From positions 1-42,491 of the IMG/VR virus record IMGVR_UViG_3300036826_000109: 42,491 nucleotides of DNA; one strand, written 5' to 3'. Below are positions 25,269 to 32,603 of this stretch, piece after piece (within the stretch, counting starts at the first letter, position 1; the number at the start of each line of letters is the position of its first letter). Below the pieces are notes generated by a model. It saw only the letters and a list, made by a program, of their open reading frames with translations, ran no database searches and had not been told where the DNA came from. This DNA is from a virus. The translations under genes were made by a program, and so were the position numbers.

Positions 25269-25444
25269 CTGTCGATCCCGTCAATCCACCAGACACGCTG
25301 ACACTCGGCGCACTTGTATTGATAGTCTTCGTATCCACCGTCGTGCGATTCCCATACTCGGTAATGGACGTGCGGCGACTGGCAATACCGGCAAGGCGTC
25401 TGCGACTCCTGCCAACCGGTAAAGTCGCCTTCGTCGTCGTCCAC
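25265..25444 (-). CDS. Small zinc-ribbon protein, possibly the end of a longer gene
   Basis: 59 residues if started at GTG 25444. It has a clean two-knuckle ribbon: PCRYCQSPHVHYRVWES, then YKCAECQRVWWIDGIDS. The same frame is open upstream only to an amber codon at 25475-25477 that ends the preceding gene, and the ten codons between (DNPCDAYTSH) also look coding. It is thus either a separate GTG-initiated gene with a poor ribosome site or the continuation of the upstream gene after a nonsense change. Confidence 0.5.
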   Translation of the reverse strand: MDDDEGDFTGWQESQTPCRYCQSPHVHYRVWESHDGGYEDYQYKCAECQRVWWIDGIDS

Positions 25445-25474
25445 ATGGCTCGTGTATGCGTCACAGGGGTTGTC

Positions 25475-25750
25475 CTAGTCTTCTCGTCCCTCAAGGATGG
25501 CGTCGAGTCGCCGCCGTGCTTCCGCTTTGTTCTCTGGCTTCATGGCGCAGTCGTAACAGATTTCGGCCTTCTCCCGGCCGTACGGTCGGAGTTCGTCCAC
25601 CGTGCCGCAATACGCACACTTGCCGTACGGTTCAGGGCCAGCGATCACGACGTACCGCTTGCCGCCAATGTAGACCGCTCTGGTCCATTTCCTAGTCGCG
25701 TCCTTCTCGTCTGAATCCTTCATAGGCGCTCGGCAGACGATAAATCCCAA
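25475..25750 (-). CDS. Zinc-binding small protein with FIVCRAP leader
   Basis: 91 residues from TTG 25750 (an ATG at 25723 would remove nine). It starts MGFIVCRAPMKDSDEKDATR; the core is RAVYIGGKRYVVIAGPEPY with CAYCG and ICYDCAMK, a four-Cys zinc site, and it ends in a charged helix. The longer start was chosen because the leader peptide is kept in frame in the gene at 24351-24677. The TAG stop is followed in frame by another zinc-ribbon sequence. The function is unknown. Confidence 0.5.
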   Translation of the reverse strand: MGFIVCRAPMKDSDEKDATRKWTRAVYIGGKRYVVIAGPEPYGKCAYCGTVDELRPYGREKAEICYDCAMKPENKAEARRRLDAILEGRED

Positions 25751-25780
25751 ATGGCTAAACCCCCGCGCAACGGTATTTCA

Positions 25781-25867
25781 CTAGCCCGGTCCACGTAACC
25801 CCACGGCGATAAAGAGCAACGCGCTAATTGCGAGGCCCGCGATGATGCCCAATACAAAGGGCGTCAC
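25781..25867 (-). CDS. Possible 28-residue membrane peptide
   Basis: GTG start, VTPFVLGIIAGLAISALLFIAVGL then RGPG: one clear transmembrane helix. Upstream in the same frame the sequence CCLTCPVKGIRKR continues to the helix, so the true start could be further up, overlapping the end of the next gene. AAAGGA lies about 12 bases before the GTG, rather far. The hydrophobic pattern is the main support. Confidence 0.35.
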   Translation of the reverse strand: MTPFVLGIIAGLAISALLFIAVGLRGPG

Positions 25868-25896
25868 TCGTTTGCGTATTCCTTTGACCGGGCACG

Positions 25897-26664
25897 TCAG
25901 GCAACAGCCTGTTTGTGCCGGAACGCGCCAGGCTCATACGCCTTCGCGAAGGTGTAACCGTCCCCCTGCTTACGAAGATAGCCGCGTCGAAATAGGGCAC
26001 CAATCGCGTGCATGATCGGCGCAACGTCGCGGGCTGAGACTGTCCGTTGCAATCGCGCTCGAATGTCGTTCTTTGTCAGCGTGACGCCATTCGTAAAGAG
26101 GCTCATGAGCGTCGTCGTGCGTTCGTGCGCTCGCGTGCGGGCGGCGCTCGCTCGACTGCGCTGGCGCGTGGGCGTCTGTTTGACCGGCTTTACCTCAGTG
26201 GCTCGCTTTGCCAGGCGACGACGCCAGGCCGATATGCCGTACTGCTTGCTCGTCAGTACGTACCGGCCGGTCTTGTCTCTTTTGACATAGCCATTGGCCC
26301 GCATGACGCCAAGAGCACGGCCAACATAGCTCAACGACAACCCGGTGTGTACGCAGATTTCTTCAACGGTCCGTGGTCGTTTCGCATCGATCCAGGCCAT
26401 TACGTCAGCCGCACGGTTCTTCTTGCTGGCTCGCCGTTGTCGTGGCGTCTTCGATGCGGCGGGCTCAATGGTGGCCGCTGGCAGCATGGCGCGACCGTGG
26501 CCGTTCTTCAGCGCTTCTTCGCGAATGACGGTCTTGAGCTTGCCGGGCAGGGCGAGCTTCGCTTGGCCGGTGACAAACTCCTGCACACAGTCAATCGTGG
26601 CGCGGATGCACTTGGCCCGGTGTTCGTACAGTTCGGCCAGACGAGTTAACTGATCGGTCGTCAT
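25897..26664 (-). CDS. Putative DNA-binding protein with two winged-helix-like regions
   Basis: 255 residues, basic. Residues about 87-135 (VMAWIDAKRPRTVEEICVHT, then LSLSYVGRALGVMRANGYV) and about 185-235 (MSLFTNGVTLTKNDIRARLQ, then IGALFRRGYLRKQGDGY) each read like a winged helix followed by a wing, separated by an Arg/Ala-rich linker. AAAGGA precedes the ATG. It is the second gene after the leftward repressor, so it could be a regulator of the lysogeny region. No named family is recognised. Confidence 0.5.
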   Translation of the reverse strand: MTTDQLTRLAELYEHRAKCIRATIDCVQEFVTGQAKLALPGKLKTVIREEALKNGHGRAMLPAATIEPAASKTPRQRRASKKNRAADVMAWIDAKRPRTVEEICVHTGLSLSYVGRALGVMRANGYVKRDKTGRYVLTSKQYGISAWRRRLAKRATEVKPVKQTPTRQRSRASAARTRAHERTTTLMSLFTNGVTLTKNDIRARLQRTVSARDVAPIMHAIGALFRRGYLRKQGDGYTFAKAYEPGAFRHKQAVA

Positions 26665-26674
26665 GCTGATCCTT

Positions 26675-27163
26675 TCACCCGTTCGCGGCGCGGTTCATGA
26701 ACCGGTCCACGCGGGTTTTGTGCGCCTGATTCCGGCGCTCGTGTTTCCGGGCCTTGCGTTCCTTGGCTTCGCGGGCCGCTTCAGCGTGCTCACGGTGCTT
26801 GATTGAATCGAACGTGACAACCTTCGGCATGTGCTTTTCCACCCAGGTCGCAAGCGGGCGCTCTCCACCGAGTCCCTTGGCTTCAAACGCGGCTCCCAGG
26901 ACCGCGAAACTGACGTTGCCGACGTGCGGCAGGGCAAAGGCTTCCGGTGAGATGGTGTCAAACACTTCGCGGAGGTTCTTCACTTTCAGGACATGATTCA
27001 ACGCATGGTCGAGATTGTTACAAGCGGTGAAGTTGAAGCATTCACACCGGGCAAGCTCGGCACGCGTGAACGAATCGGACCCGGCATGGAGAACGGGCGT
27101 CGCGATCCGCTGCCGGATTTTCTGTGCCGCGTAGTGTCCGATAATGTGTGGGCTCAGATCCAT
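26675..27163 (-). CDS. Hypothetical protein
   Basis: 162 residues starting MDLSPHIIGHYAAQKIRQRI; GGGAG precedes the ATG. A central region (NFTACNNLDHALNHVLKV) could be a helical core, and the C-terminus is a Lys/Arg/Glu-rich helix (EAAREAKERKARKHERRNQ). The start lies inside the end of the small frame upstream, and the next gene follows 11 bases downstream, so it belongs to the leftward run from the repressor. No family is recognised. Confidence 0.55.
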   Translation of the reverse strand: MDLSPHIIGHYAAQKIRQRIATPVLHAGSDSFTRAELARCECFNFTACNNLDHALNHVLKVKNLREVFDTISPEAFALPHVGNVSFAVLGAAFEAKGLGGERPLATWVEKHMPKVVTFDSIKHREHAEAAREAKERKARKHERRNQAHKTRVDRFMNRAANG

Positions 27164-27409
27164 GTAAAGCAATCTCCCTTGGGGGCAATGCGAATATTTT
27201 CCAGCGCTCGACCTTGGTAACAGTTCGCGTCAGCGGGCACGTCTATCTACTTGCCGCCGTGCGGCTAGGAATGTGACGAAATCCTCAAACCAAAGCGCAA
27301 CCAAATCTGACGACTCCACCAACCGACGGGCGTCAGCCTTTGTGTGATGTCGTTTCTTCCTCTGCGCTCTGCGTCGAGTCCATAACTTCTGGCTCCTTCG
27401 TTTCTCCAT
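27154..27409 (-). pseudogene. Small gene in pieces, or chain of tiny overlapping ORFs
   Basis: Three minus-strand frames join into one sensible protein. Frame A starts at ATG 27383 with a good AAGGAG (MDSTQSAEEETTSHKG). Frame B (27409-27230, 59 codons) supplies ADARRLVESSDLVALWFEDF then VTFLAARRQVD. Frame C (GTG 27240 to 27154) supplies VPADANCYQGRALENIRIAP then KGDCFTWI. The stop of C overlaps the start of the next gene. The composite resembles small phage proteins with an NCYxGRALE end. Either two indels broke it, or B and C are separate coupled ORFs. Confidence 0.4.
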
Positions 27410-27454
27410 TTCGGAAGCGAAAGCCGCCGACGAGTCCGGACACCGGATGTAGGT

Positions 27455-28060
27455 TTAGTCGTGTCGTCGTTCGCTTGTGTCAATGCCAAAGTGCTCAGCC
27501 AGCGATTCCAACAGTTGCGTCAGCAACCGCCGATCGCGTGGGCTGAATTTGTCGAACTGCGCGAGGAACACATTCATGTTCACTCGCGCCTTGTGGATCG
27601 CTTCCGACTCGTCAAGCAGTCGGGCGATTCGCTCTTGGATCGGCCGTGGAGCTTTCTTGAACCGATGCAAGATCAACAGTTCGTCAAACGAGACGGCTTC
27701 GGAGGATGGCGGGGCGGTGGGCGGGATGAAGGTACCACTTTCCGCGAATAACGCGTCGTACGTCGTGCCGAGTTCCAGGGCGATTGAATCGTAGTGTTCA
27801 CGGCGCGAGAGACGCGCTCCGCTCTCCATCGTGGAGATCGTGTTGATCGACACACCCCGGCCCTTCTCGCTCGTCCGCTTCGACAAGGCTTCTTGCGTGA
27901 TGCCTTGCATGTCGCGAAGTAAGCGAATGCGGCGACCGATGCGGAGTCGGTCGGCAAGCGTGAGGCGTGCGGTGTTGCGTTTACGCGGACTCGTGGGAAC
28001 GATTTTAGCGGAATCATACGGTTGTTGCGTGAGGGAGTGGACGCCTGCATGCACGCTCAT
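27455..28060 (-). CDS. CI-like repressor (XRE helix-turn-helix)
   Basis: 201 residues from ATG 28060. A basic N-terminal extension of about 35 residues is followed by an XRE-type helix-turn-helix (LRIGRRIRLLRDMQGITQEA, LSKRTSEKGRGVSINTISTM, ESGARLSRREHYDSIALELG). The C-terminal half (FDELLILHRFKKAPRPIQER, LLTQLLESLAEHFGI) is helical; no S24 peptidase Ser/Lys dyad is seen, so RecA-dependent self-cleavage is unlikely. It is divergent from the Cro-like gene across a control region with dyad sites, the classic lysogeny switch. No Shine-Dalgarno is evident, so the message may be leaderless. Confidence 0.7.
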   Translation of the reverse strand: MSVHAGVHSLTQQPYDSAKIVPTSPRKRNTARLTLADRLRIGRRIRLLRDMQGITQEALSKRTSEKGRGVSINTISTMESGARLSRREHYDSIALELGTTYDALFAESGTFIPPTAPPSSEAVSFDELLILHRFKKAPRPIQERIARLLDESEAIHKARVNMNVFLAQFDKFSPRDRRLLTQLLESLAEHFGIDTSERRHD

Positions 28061-28099
28061 AGGCAAGAAGGCCGCGCTGCTCCGGACTTATTTACAGCA

Positions 28100-28117
28100 T
28101 TTACCCGAAAAGGTAAA
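28100..28117. promoter_or_regulatory. Candidate repressor operator (dyad)
   Basis: TTTACC and GGTAAA form a perfect six-base dyad separated by CGAAAA. A further half site TTTACA lies at 28091. It sits between repressor start and Cro-like promoter, where a CI/Cro operator is expected. Which protein binds is inferred. Confidence 0.45.
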
Positions 28118-28232
28118 GTCAGGATATCACGAGGGGCCGACGTTTGAGTATGTGCGATCTGTAGACGATAGGAATCACAACATACCAGATATGGTGTGCT
28201 GACAAGAGAAGTCTACTAGGACGATTTTGGGG

Positions 28233-28261
28233 TTGACGCCAGGTTTGAAAGGATCTATTCT
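28233..28261 (+). promoter_or_regulatory. Rightward early promoter
   Basis: TTGACG (28233-28238), 17-base spacer, TATTCT (28256-28261). It matches the sigma70-type consensus 5/6 and 4/6 with ideal spacing, and drives the Cro-like gene and the recombination block. Confidence 0.65.
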
Positions 28262-28266
28262 CGCGC

Positions 28267-28296
28267 CTTCCAGTGCTGAAGGTCCCCCACTGGAAG
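28267..28296 (+). promoter_or_regulatory. Leader hairpin or operator upstream of Cro-like gene
   Basis: CTTCCAGTG (28267-28275) and CACTGGAAG (28288-28296) form a perfect nine-base inverted repeat with a 12-base loop, between the -10 element and the start codon. It could be an operator covering the transcription start or a leader RNA hairpin. There is no T-run, so it is not a plain terminator. Confidence 0.5.
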
Positions 28297-28321
28297 ATAT
28301 TCCGGAGCGGGTTATTGCGTT

Positions 28322-28660
28322 ATGGCTCAGGTCTCAGAGCCCAAACCGCAGTTCTTGCGGTTGAGCTTGCTGAGGGAGCTTAAGGGACTCTCCCAAGACC
28401 AATTAAGCGAAAAATCGACGGTTGAGCGCAAGTTGATCTCCGACATGGAGATCGGCAAACGCTCCTACTACACGGTCACGTATGGCGTCCTGGCTCGCCT
28501 GGCGCGAGCGCTCGGGGCACCGATGCAGACCGTGTTTCCTCTCTACAACATTCCTGGCGTCAAACGTCGGCGCGGCCGTCCCGGTGGCCGGATGAAGCGG
28601 CGACGCCGCGTGCCTTCCAAGCCTGAAGCTCAACCCGAAACCGTAGAGGTGGCGTCATGA
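28322..28660 (+). CDS. Cro-like XRE regulator
   Basis: 112 residues. The helix-turn-helix lies at about residues 12-65 (LRLSLLRELKGLSQDQLSEK, STVERKLISDMEIGKRSYYT, YGVLARLARALGAP), followed by a strongly basic region (KRRRGRPGGRMKRRRR) that is probably DNA-binding or disordered. It is divergent from the CI-like gene behind its own promoter and overlaps the next gene as ATGA. It probably represses or tunes the switch and early transcription. Confidence 0.7.
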   Translation: MAQVSEPKPQFLRLSLLRELKGLSQDQLSEKSTVERKLISDMEIGKRSYYTVTYGVLARLARALGAPMQTVFPLYNIPGVKRRRGRPGGRMKRRRRVPSKPEAQPETVEVAS

Positions 28661-29463
28661 CGCGTGCGACGGCTGATAACCCCATCTACGACGAAAAAGA
28701 AACCGCGTTGACCGTCCTGCCGGACGATGCGCCGGTGCCGGTCTTCTCCGGTCCGCAAATGGCTCAGGCGCTTCTTGCCTATCGCGATCTTCAGGCCGCG
28801 CTCGATCGCGCCATGCCCGAAGCGATCATCGAAGTCAAAGGCAAGCGCTTCCGAAAAAAGTCGTACTGGCGAGCGGTGGCGGTGGCGTTCAAGCTCGACG
28901 TGCAGACGATCGACGAGCGACGCGAAGTGGACGGGCTCTTTGAAGACGGGCACGAAAATTTTGGGTACGTGATTACGTGCCGGGCCACGGCTCCAAGCGG
29001 CCGGACCGTGACGGGCGACGGGGCGTGCTTCGCCGTGGACAAGGCGCGCAAGAGCGACACGAATCCCTGGCGGGCGCTGCCGGTCGAGGCCAGCGTGCAT
29101 AACGTCCGAGGGCACGCGAACACCCGCGCTTATAACCGGGCTGTTTCCAACCTTGTCGGTTTTGGCGAAGTGTCGGCCGATGAGCTTTCGGACGATGACG
29201 GCGACGATCGGCCGGTGCGTCCGGCGCGTGCGCCTGATCCCGTCCAGCCTGAGATCCCGTCCGAACGGCCGCGTAGTTCCCATACCGGTCCGTGCATTAC
29301 CGAACCACAGGCGCGGCGTCTCTTTGCGATTGCTCACGCGCATGGGTGGAAAAACGACAAAGAAGTGGAATCGTGGCTGAAGTCTCGGGGCTATCAGTCC
29401 GCGACTGAGATACCGCGATCGGCGTACGACGCGATTATTGAGGAAGTGTCCCAAGCCCGGTGA
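28657..29463 (+). CDS. Putative single-strand annealing protein (Rad52/RecT-like role)
   Basis: 268 residues. Residues 50-175 have the pattern GKRFRKKSYWRAVAVAFKLD, FGYVITCRATAPSGRTVTGD, GACFAVDKARKS and VRGHANTRAYNRAVSNLVGF followed by GEVSADEL, which I recall from a Rad52-like/annealing group in phage and microbial genomes. The C-terminus has an IT-EPQARRLFAIAHAHGWKN domain (a helix-hairpin-like module often attached to recombination proteins). The adjacent PD-(D/E)XK nuclease makes an annealing-exonuclease pair likely. The exact family is not certain. Confidence 0.6.
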   Translation: MTRATADNPIYDEKETALTVLPDDAPVPVFSGPQMAQALLAYRDLQAALDRAMPEAIIEVKGKRFRKKSYWRAVAVAFKLDVQTIDERREVDGLFEDGHENFGYVITCRATAPSGRTVTGDGACFAVDKARKSDTNPWRALPVEASVHNVRGHANTRAYNRAVSNLVGFGEVSADELSDDDGDDRPVRPARAPDPVQPEIPSERPRSSHTGPCITEPQARRLFAIAHAHGWKNDKEVESWLKSRGYQSATEIPRSAYDAIIEEVSQAR

Positions 29464-29469
29464 CCGACT

Positions 29470-30054
29470 ATGGCGCTCGTGCTCGACGCGCATGCCAACG
29501 TCTATCGCGATCCGGAGGGCACGCCGTACCTGCGCGTCACGCGGATTCTTCAGGACAACGGCTGCATTGACACGGCGCATTTCACCGAAGCCGATCGCGA
29601 GCGGGGCCGCGATGTCCATGAAGCCTGCCGGTTGTTCGATGACGGCGAACTAGCCTGGGAATCCCTGAGCCCGATCGTCCGGCCCTACGTCGAAGCGTAC
29701 CGGCGCTGGTGGGCGCTCGCGAAACCGGAATGGTTCTACGTAGAACACGTCGTCTTCGATCCGATTCGTGGCTATGCGGGCACGCTCGATCGGGCGGGTC
29801 TGATCGGCGGCAAGCGCTTCGTCGTTGATCTGAAGTCGGGAGAAATTCCCCCCACGGTCGGTCTGCAAACAGCGGCGTATCGCCGCTGTCTTCCTGATCA
29901 TTTCGAGTGGCAACGGGCCGTCCTGCAACTGAAGGGGGACGGCTCCTACCGGTTCGTCGGGCTCGACGATCCGCGTGACGAATGGGTGTGGCTGGCGGCG
30001 GTAACGGTGTCGTCATGGAAACAACGGAACCAACAAGCGACGCTCGCAGCCTGA
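29470..30054 (+). CDS. PD-(D/E)XK exonuclease (RecB/Cas4-like)
   Basis: 194 residues. The core order is intact: E92 in VEHVVFD, D107 in GYAGTLDRAG, D120 and K122 in FVVDLKSGE, and the Q133-T-A-A-Y137 motif (GLQTAAYRRC), which together form the RecB/Cas4-type nuclease site. The first 60 residues carry HTH-like helices that may contact DNA. It probably resects double-stranded ends so the upstream annealing protein can act, like lambda Exo with Beta. It starts seven bases after that gene. Confidence 0.75.
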   Translation: MALVLDAHANVYRDPEGTPYLRVTRILQDNGCIDTAHFTEADRERGRDVHEACRLFDDGELAWESLSPIVRPYVEAYRRWWALAKPEWFYVEHVVFDPIRGYAGTLDRAGLIGGKRFVVDLKSGEIPPTVGLQTAAYRRCLPDHFEWQRAVLQLKGDGSYRFVGLDDPRDEWVWLAAVTVSSWKQRNQQATLAA

Positions 30055-30734
30055 TCGTCGAAGAAGCGTTGTCGTGGCCGGACCGGGCACGCGGGGCGAC
30101 GATCGCCATTGTCGATCGGGTGTCGTACGTCAACGCGGCGGTGCTCGTCCAGAACATCAAGGAACTGCGCGACAAGATCGCGGAGACCTTCGATCCGCAT
30201 ATCGCTCGGGCGTTCCAGGCACACCGGGCGCTCGTGAAGGAAAAGCGCGACGCGGAAGCGCCCCTTGTCGAAGCGGAAGCGATTATCAAGACGGCGCTGG
30301 CCGTCTTCGACGCGCAACAGGAAACCATCCGGCAGGAGCAAGAGCGGAAGCTACGGGAAGCGGCCCGCAAGGACGCCGAAGCCCGCCAGTTGGCGGAAGC
30401 GGCGGCGCTGGAAGCGGAAGGGCGGGCGACGGGTGATCCCGCGCTCCTGGCCGAAGCGGAACGGCTCATCAGCGAACCAGTGTCCACCCCGGCCGTCTTC
30501 GTGCAACCGACAGTGCCGAAAGTCGCGGGGGTGAGTCACCGGACGACGTGGACGGCACGGGTGACCAACTTCGGGGCGCTGGTGGCGTGGGTCGCGAAGA
30601 ATCCCGATCACTTACACGTTCTAGAACCGAATCCTTCTGCGCTCAACGCGCTCGCTCGGGCCATGCAATCGCGGCTCCGGATTGATGGCGTGGTCGCGGA
30701 ATCCACCAACAGCGTAGCCGTGGGGCGGCGGTGA
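30015..30734 (+). CDS. Coiled-coil protein of the recombination module
   Basis: 239 residues from ATG 30015, overlapping the nuclease end by 40 bases. A long charged coiled coil spans about residues 38-150 (KELRDKIAETFDPHIARAFQ, then Lys/Glu/Ala-rich), and the C-terminal domain reads VSHRTTWTARVTNFGALVAW, LHVLEPNPSALNALARAMQ. I recall proteins of this type beside recombinases in many siphophages and podophages, without a proven function; a Gam-like or exonuclease-accessory role is possible. Confidence 0.55.
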   Translation: METTEPTSDARSLIVEEALSWPDRARGATIAIVDRVSYVNAAVLVQNIKELRDKIAETFDPHIARAFQAHRALVKEKRDAEAPLVEAEAIIKTALAVFDAQQETIRQEQERKLREAARKDAEARQLAEAAALEAEGRATGDPALLAEAERLISEPVSTPAVFVQPTVPKVAGVSHRTTWTARVTNFGALVAWVAKNPDHLHVLEPNPSALNALARAMQSRLRIDGVVAESTNSVAVGRR

Positions 30735-30737
30735 CTC

Positions 30738-31160
30738 GTGGACAAATACACCTCGTACGGGCGGACGGACGAAGGCAAGCTTTTGATTCAGGATTTTCCG
30801 GCGTGGGAACACGCGATTCAGGAATTTCACCGGGCCGACGTGACGGTGACGGTGCGGCGGCTGAGCGCTCGCCGGTCGGAGAAGCAGAACCGGTTTTATT
30901 TCGGCAAGTTGATCCGGCCCATTGCACAGCACACCGGGTCTGATCCGCAACAGATTCATCAGGCGATGAAGTTTCGGTTTCTGCCTCAACACGTCGCGCT
31001 GGAAGAAGGCAACGGGGAACTGCTTGAAGGGCTGGTGTACGGCGGCACCACCACCACGTTATCCCCGAAAGAATTTGCCGACTACTGCGATCGGATTCGT
31101 TTATGGGCGCTGGAATTTCTGGATCTCGACCTTGAACCGGTGGAACAGCAGCAGGAGTGA
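30738..31160 (+). CDS. NinB-like recombination protein
   Basis: 140 residues from a GTG. The pattern RRSEKQNRFYFGKLIRPIAQ, GSDPQQIHQAMKFRFLP and TTTLSPKEFADYCDRIRLWA matches the NinB/Orf family of lambda, which binds ssDNA and assists recombination. The lambda NinB has 146 residues, a good length match. It directly follows the coiled-coil gene in the same operon, strengthening a role in phage recombination. Confidence 0.7.
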   Translation: MDKYTSYGRTDEGKLLIQDFPAWEHAIQEFHRADVTVTVRRLSARRSEKQNRFYFGKLIRPIAQHTGSDPQQIHQAMKFRFLPQHVALEEGNGELLEGLVYGGTTTTLSPKEFADYCDRIRLWALEFLDLDLEPVEQQQE

Positions 31161-31164
31161 CGAC

Positions 31165-31347
31165 GTGCCGGTGATGATTGGCGGGGCGGGGCTCGTACTC
31201 CTGGCGGCGGCGATTGTCTTCCTGATCGAGTACGTGAAGCTCGATCGAGCGATCACGCGGCTGGATGCGTGGAGGCGCTTGCTGTATGGACGACGACGAT
31301 CGCGCCTTAGAGAGACTTGGGGAGCTATTCGGGGATCTCGATCGTGA
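31165..31347 (+). CDS. Small single-span membrane protein
   Basis: 60 residues from GTG 31165 with AGGAG eight bases upstream. A hydrophobic helix (GGAGLVLLAAAIVFLIEYV) is followed by a basic cytoplasmic tail rich in Arg (LDAWRRLLYGRRRSRLRETW). It overlaps the next gene by about 60 bases in another frame. Positive charges after the helix predict a cytoplasmic C-terminus. The function is unknown. Confidence 0.5.
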   Translation: MPVMIGGAGLVLLAAAIVFLIEYVKLDRAITRLDAWRRLLYGRRRSRLRETWGAIRGSRS

Positions 31348-31537
31348 CGACGATCCCCGGTTCGTCTGTGCCGTCTGTCGGCAGCCGTTTCCGCCGACGG
31401 ACATGAAACGGTCCGGCCACGGCCGCATGGTGTGTCTCGACTGCCTTGAGACGCCACGGGGCCGGGCAGAAATGAAAAGCCCGTTTGACTACATCGAAGA
31501 CACGTACGCCCCGCAATCACGACACCGACGACATTGA
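31286..31537 (+). CDS. Acidic zinc-knuckle protein
   Basis: 83 residues starting MDDDDRALERLGELFGDLD, with GGAGG ten bases before the ATG. A zinc site is formed by CAVCRQPFPPTDM and MVCLDCLE; the end is basic. The strongly acidic start and CxxC pairs suggest a small adaptor or nucleic-acid-mimic-type regulator, but nothing specific is recognised. Confidence 0.5.
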   Translation: MDDDDRALERLGELFGDLDRDDDPRFVCAVCRQPFPPTDMKRSGHGRMVCLDCLETPRGRAEMKSPFDYIEDTYAPQSRHRRH

Positions 31538-31562
31538 GTGCGTGGGCTCGTGGACAGAGCGC

Positions 31563-31715
31563 ATGGAGTTCACGACAACGAGTTACATCAGTTGGCGAGA
31601 CGGTACGAACACGATCACGGTCCGAGAAGGACCGCATTGCGTTGACTTTCGCTGGCCGTGGCTGAAGGAGCCACATCAACAGCGATTGCCATTTACGGTC
31701 GCGGAGAGCCTGTAA
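31563..31715 (+). CDS. Small hypothetical protein
   Basis: 50 residues from ATG 31563: MEFTTTSYISWRDGTNTITV, then CVDFRWPWLKEPHQQRLPFT. Beta-rich. The frame is open upstream (a GTG at 31542 would add seven residues, and an ATG at 31485 lies within the preceding gene). The ribosome site is weak. Included because the composition looks coding and it fills the gap after the zinc-knuckle gene. Confidence 0.35.
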   Translation: MEFTTTSYISWRDGTNTITVREGPHCVDFRWPWLKEPHQQRLPFTVAESL

Positions 31716-31923
31716 CGATCTCCGAGGGTCGCAGAGTCGCGCCGAAACTCTGAACCGGCCGGGAGATTCCCGGCATTCCAGGCTTGACCTGAAAACGTAC
31801 GGGGAAGTGCGCTGTCGGGCATCTTCGCGCCCCGTCCCGTCACCTGTCGTGGAAGGCAAGACGGCTGACTTTTTTCCATCACGCTCACGATCTCGCGCTC
31901 ACAAAAGAGCACGAGTGAACGTG

Positions 31924-32325
31924 ATGACGGGAAAAGATGCCCGAAGACTAATTAAAAGAGAACGCGAGTGCAACGTGGATGAGTACACGAGCACGCCGGA
32001 ATTTGAACAGTTCTGGAACGAGTACCCGAAGCACGCGGCGAAGCGCGATGCGTTGCTCGCATGGCATCAGATAGGCGACCTGACGCCGAAGCTCTTTCAG
32101 CAGATTATGTCGGGCTTGCGCTGGCAGAAGCACACCCCGCAATGGAGCGACCTGCAATTCGTACCGAATCCGGCGAAGTGGTTGCGGGGCGCTCGGTGGG
32201 AAGACGAGCCCTTTGAACCGCCGTCGAATGGGAACGGCAAGGCCATTTACGCGTTTGAGTGTCCCCACCGGCCGAAGTGTTTGGCGCGGCACGTTTGCGA
32301 TCTGCGGCTCAGGCTCGGGAAGTGA
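31924..32325 (+). CDS. Replisome-organiser-like protein (C-terminal DnaT/DnaD-type motif)
   Basis: 133 residues. The central part reads FEQFWNEYPKHAAKRDALLA, a W-containing helix region, then FVPNPAKWLRGARWEDEPFE: the FW..YP..K and P.P..WL....W.DE pattern occurs in the C-terminal domain of many phage replication-initiation proteins (DnaT/DnaD-like and lambda O-type replacements). The N-terminal winged helix usual for such proteins is absent or reduced to a short basic segment. It may bring host helicase to the origin. A 7-bp hairpin (31758-31774) lies upstream. Confidence 0.5.
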   Translation: MTGKDARRLIKRERECNVDEYTSTPEFEQFWNEYPKHAAKRDALLAWHQIGDLTPKLFQQIMSGLRWQKHTPQWSDLQFVPNPAKWLRGARWEDEPFEPPSNGNGKAIYAFECPHRPKCLARHVCDLRLRLGK

Positions 32326-32603
32326 AGACGAAGCGGAAGGGCACCAGGGCGGAACATCGGGCGGTCAAGATTCTGGAAGCGGCGGGGTATTGCTGCACGC
32401 GGGCGGGCGGGAGTCTCGGGCTCTTTGACGTGGTGGCGATCGGCGGGCTCGATATCCGGTTGATTCAGGTGAAGGCGGGCACGGCGCGGCTGTCAGCCAT
32501 TGAGCGGGAACAGATTCAGGCGTTGCGCGTGCCGATCAATGCCAGCAAGGAAGCGTGGCGCTTTCCTGATCGATGCCGGACGCCGTTGATTGAGCGGTTG
32601 TGA
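32322..32603 (+). CDS. Hjc/VRR-NUC-like PD-(D/E)XK nuclease
   Basis: 93 residues from a GTG sharing the stop of the preceding gene (GTGA). The motif order KGTRAEHRAVKILEAAGY, GGSLGLFDVVAIGG, IRLIQVKAG gives E11, D36, Q49 and K51, the catalytic layout of archaeal-type Holliday-junction resolvases and VRR-NUC nucleases. Small size fits the minimal resolvase fold. It probably resolves recombination or replication junctions. The ending (TPLIERL) resembles other phage members. Confidence 0.65.
   Translation: MKTKRKGTRAEHRAVKILEAAGYCCTRAGGSLGLFDVVAIGGLDIRLIQVKAGTARLSAIEREQIQALRVPINASKEAWRFPDRCRTPLIERL

Noticed and set aside
25475-25477. Genome-wide reassignment of the TAG codon
   Set aside because: TAG ends many other genes sensibly (for example at 2324, 12053 and 36666), so recoding of TAG is not supported; only this site is odd.
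27265-27489. 74-codon leftward frame overlapping the repressor end
   Set aside because: It competes with the composite small gene on the same strand and has no ribosome site or coding-like composition.
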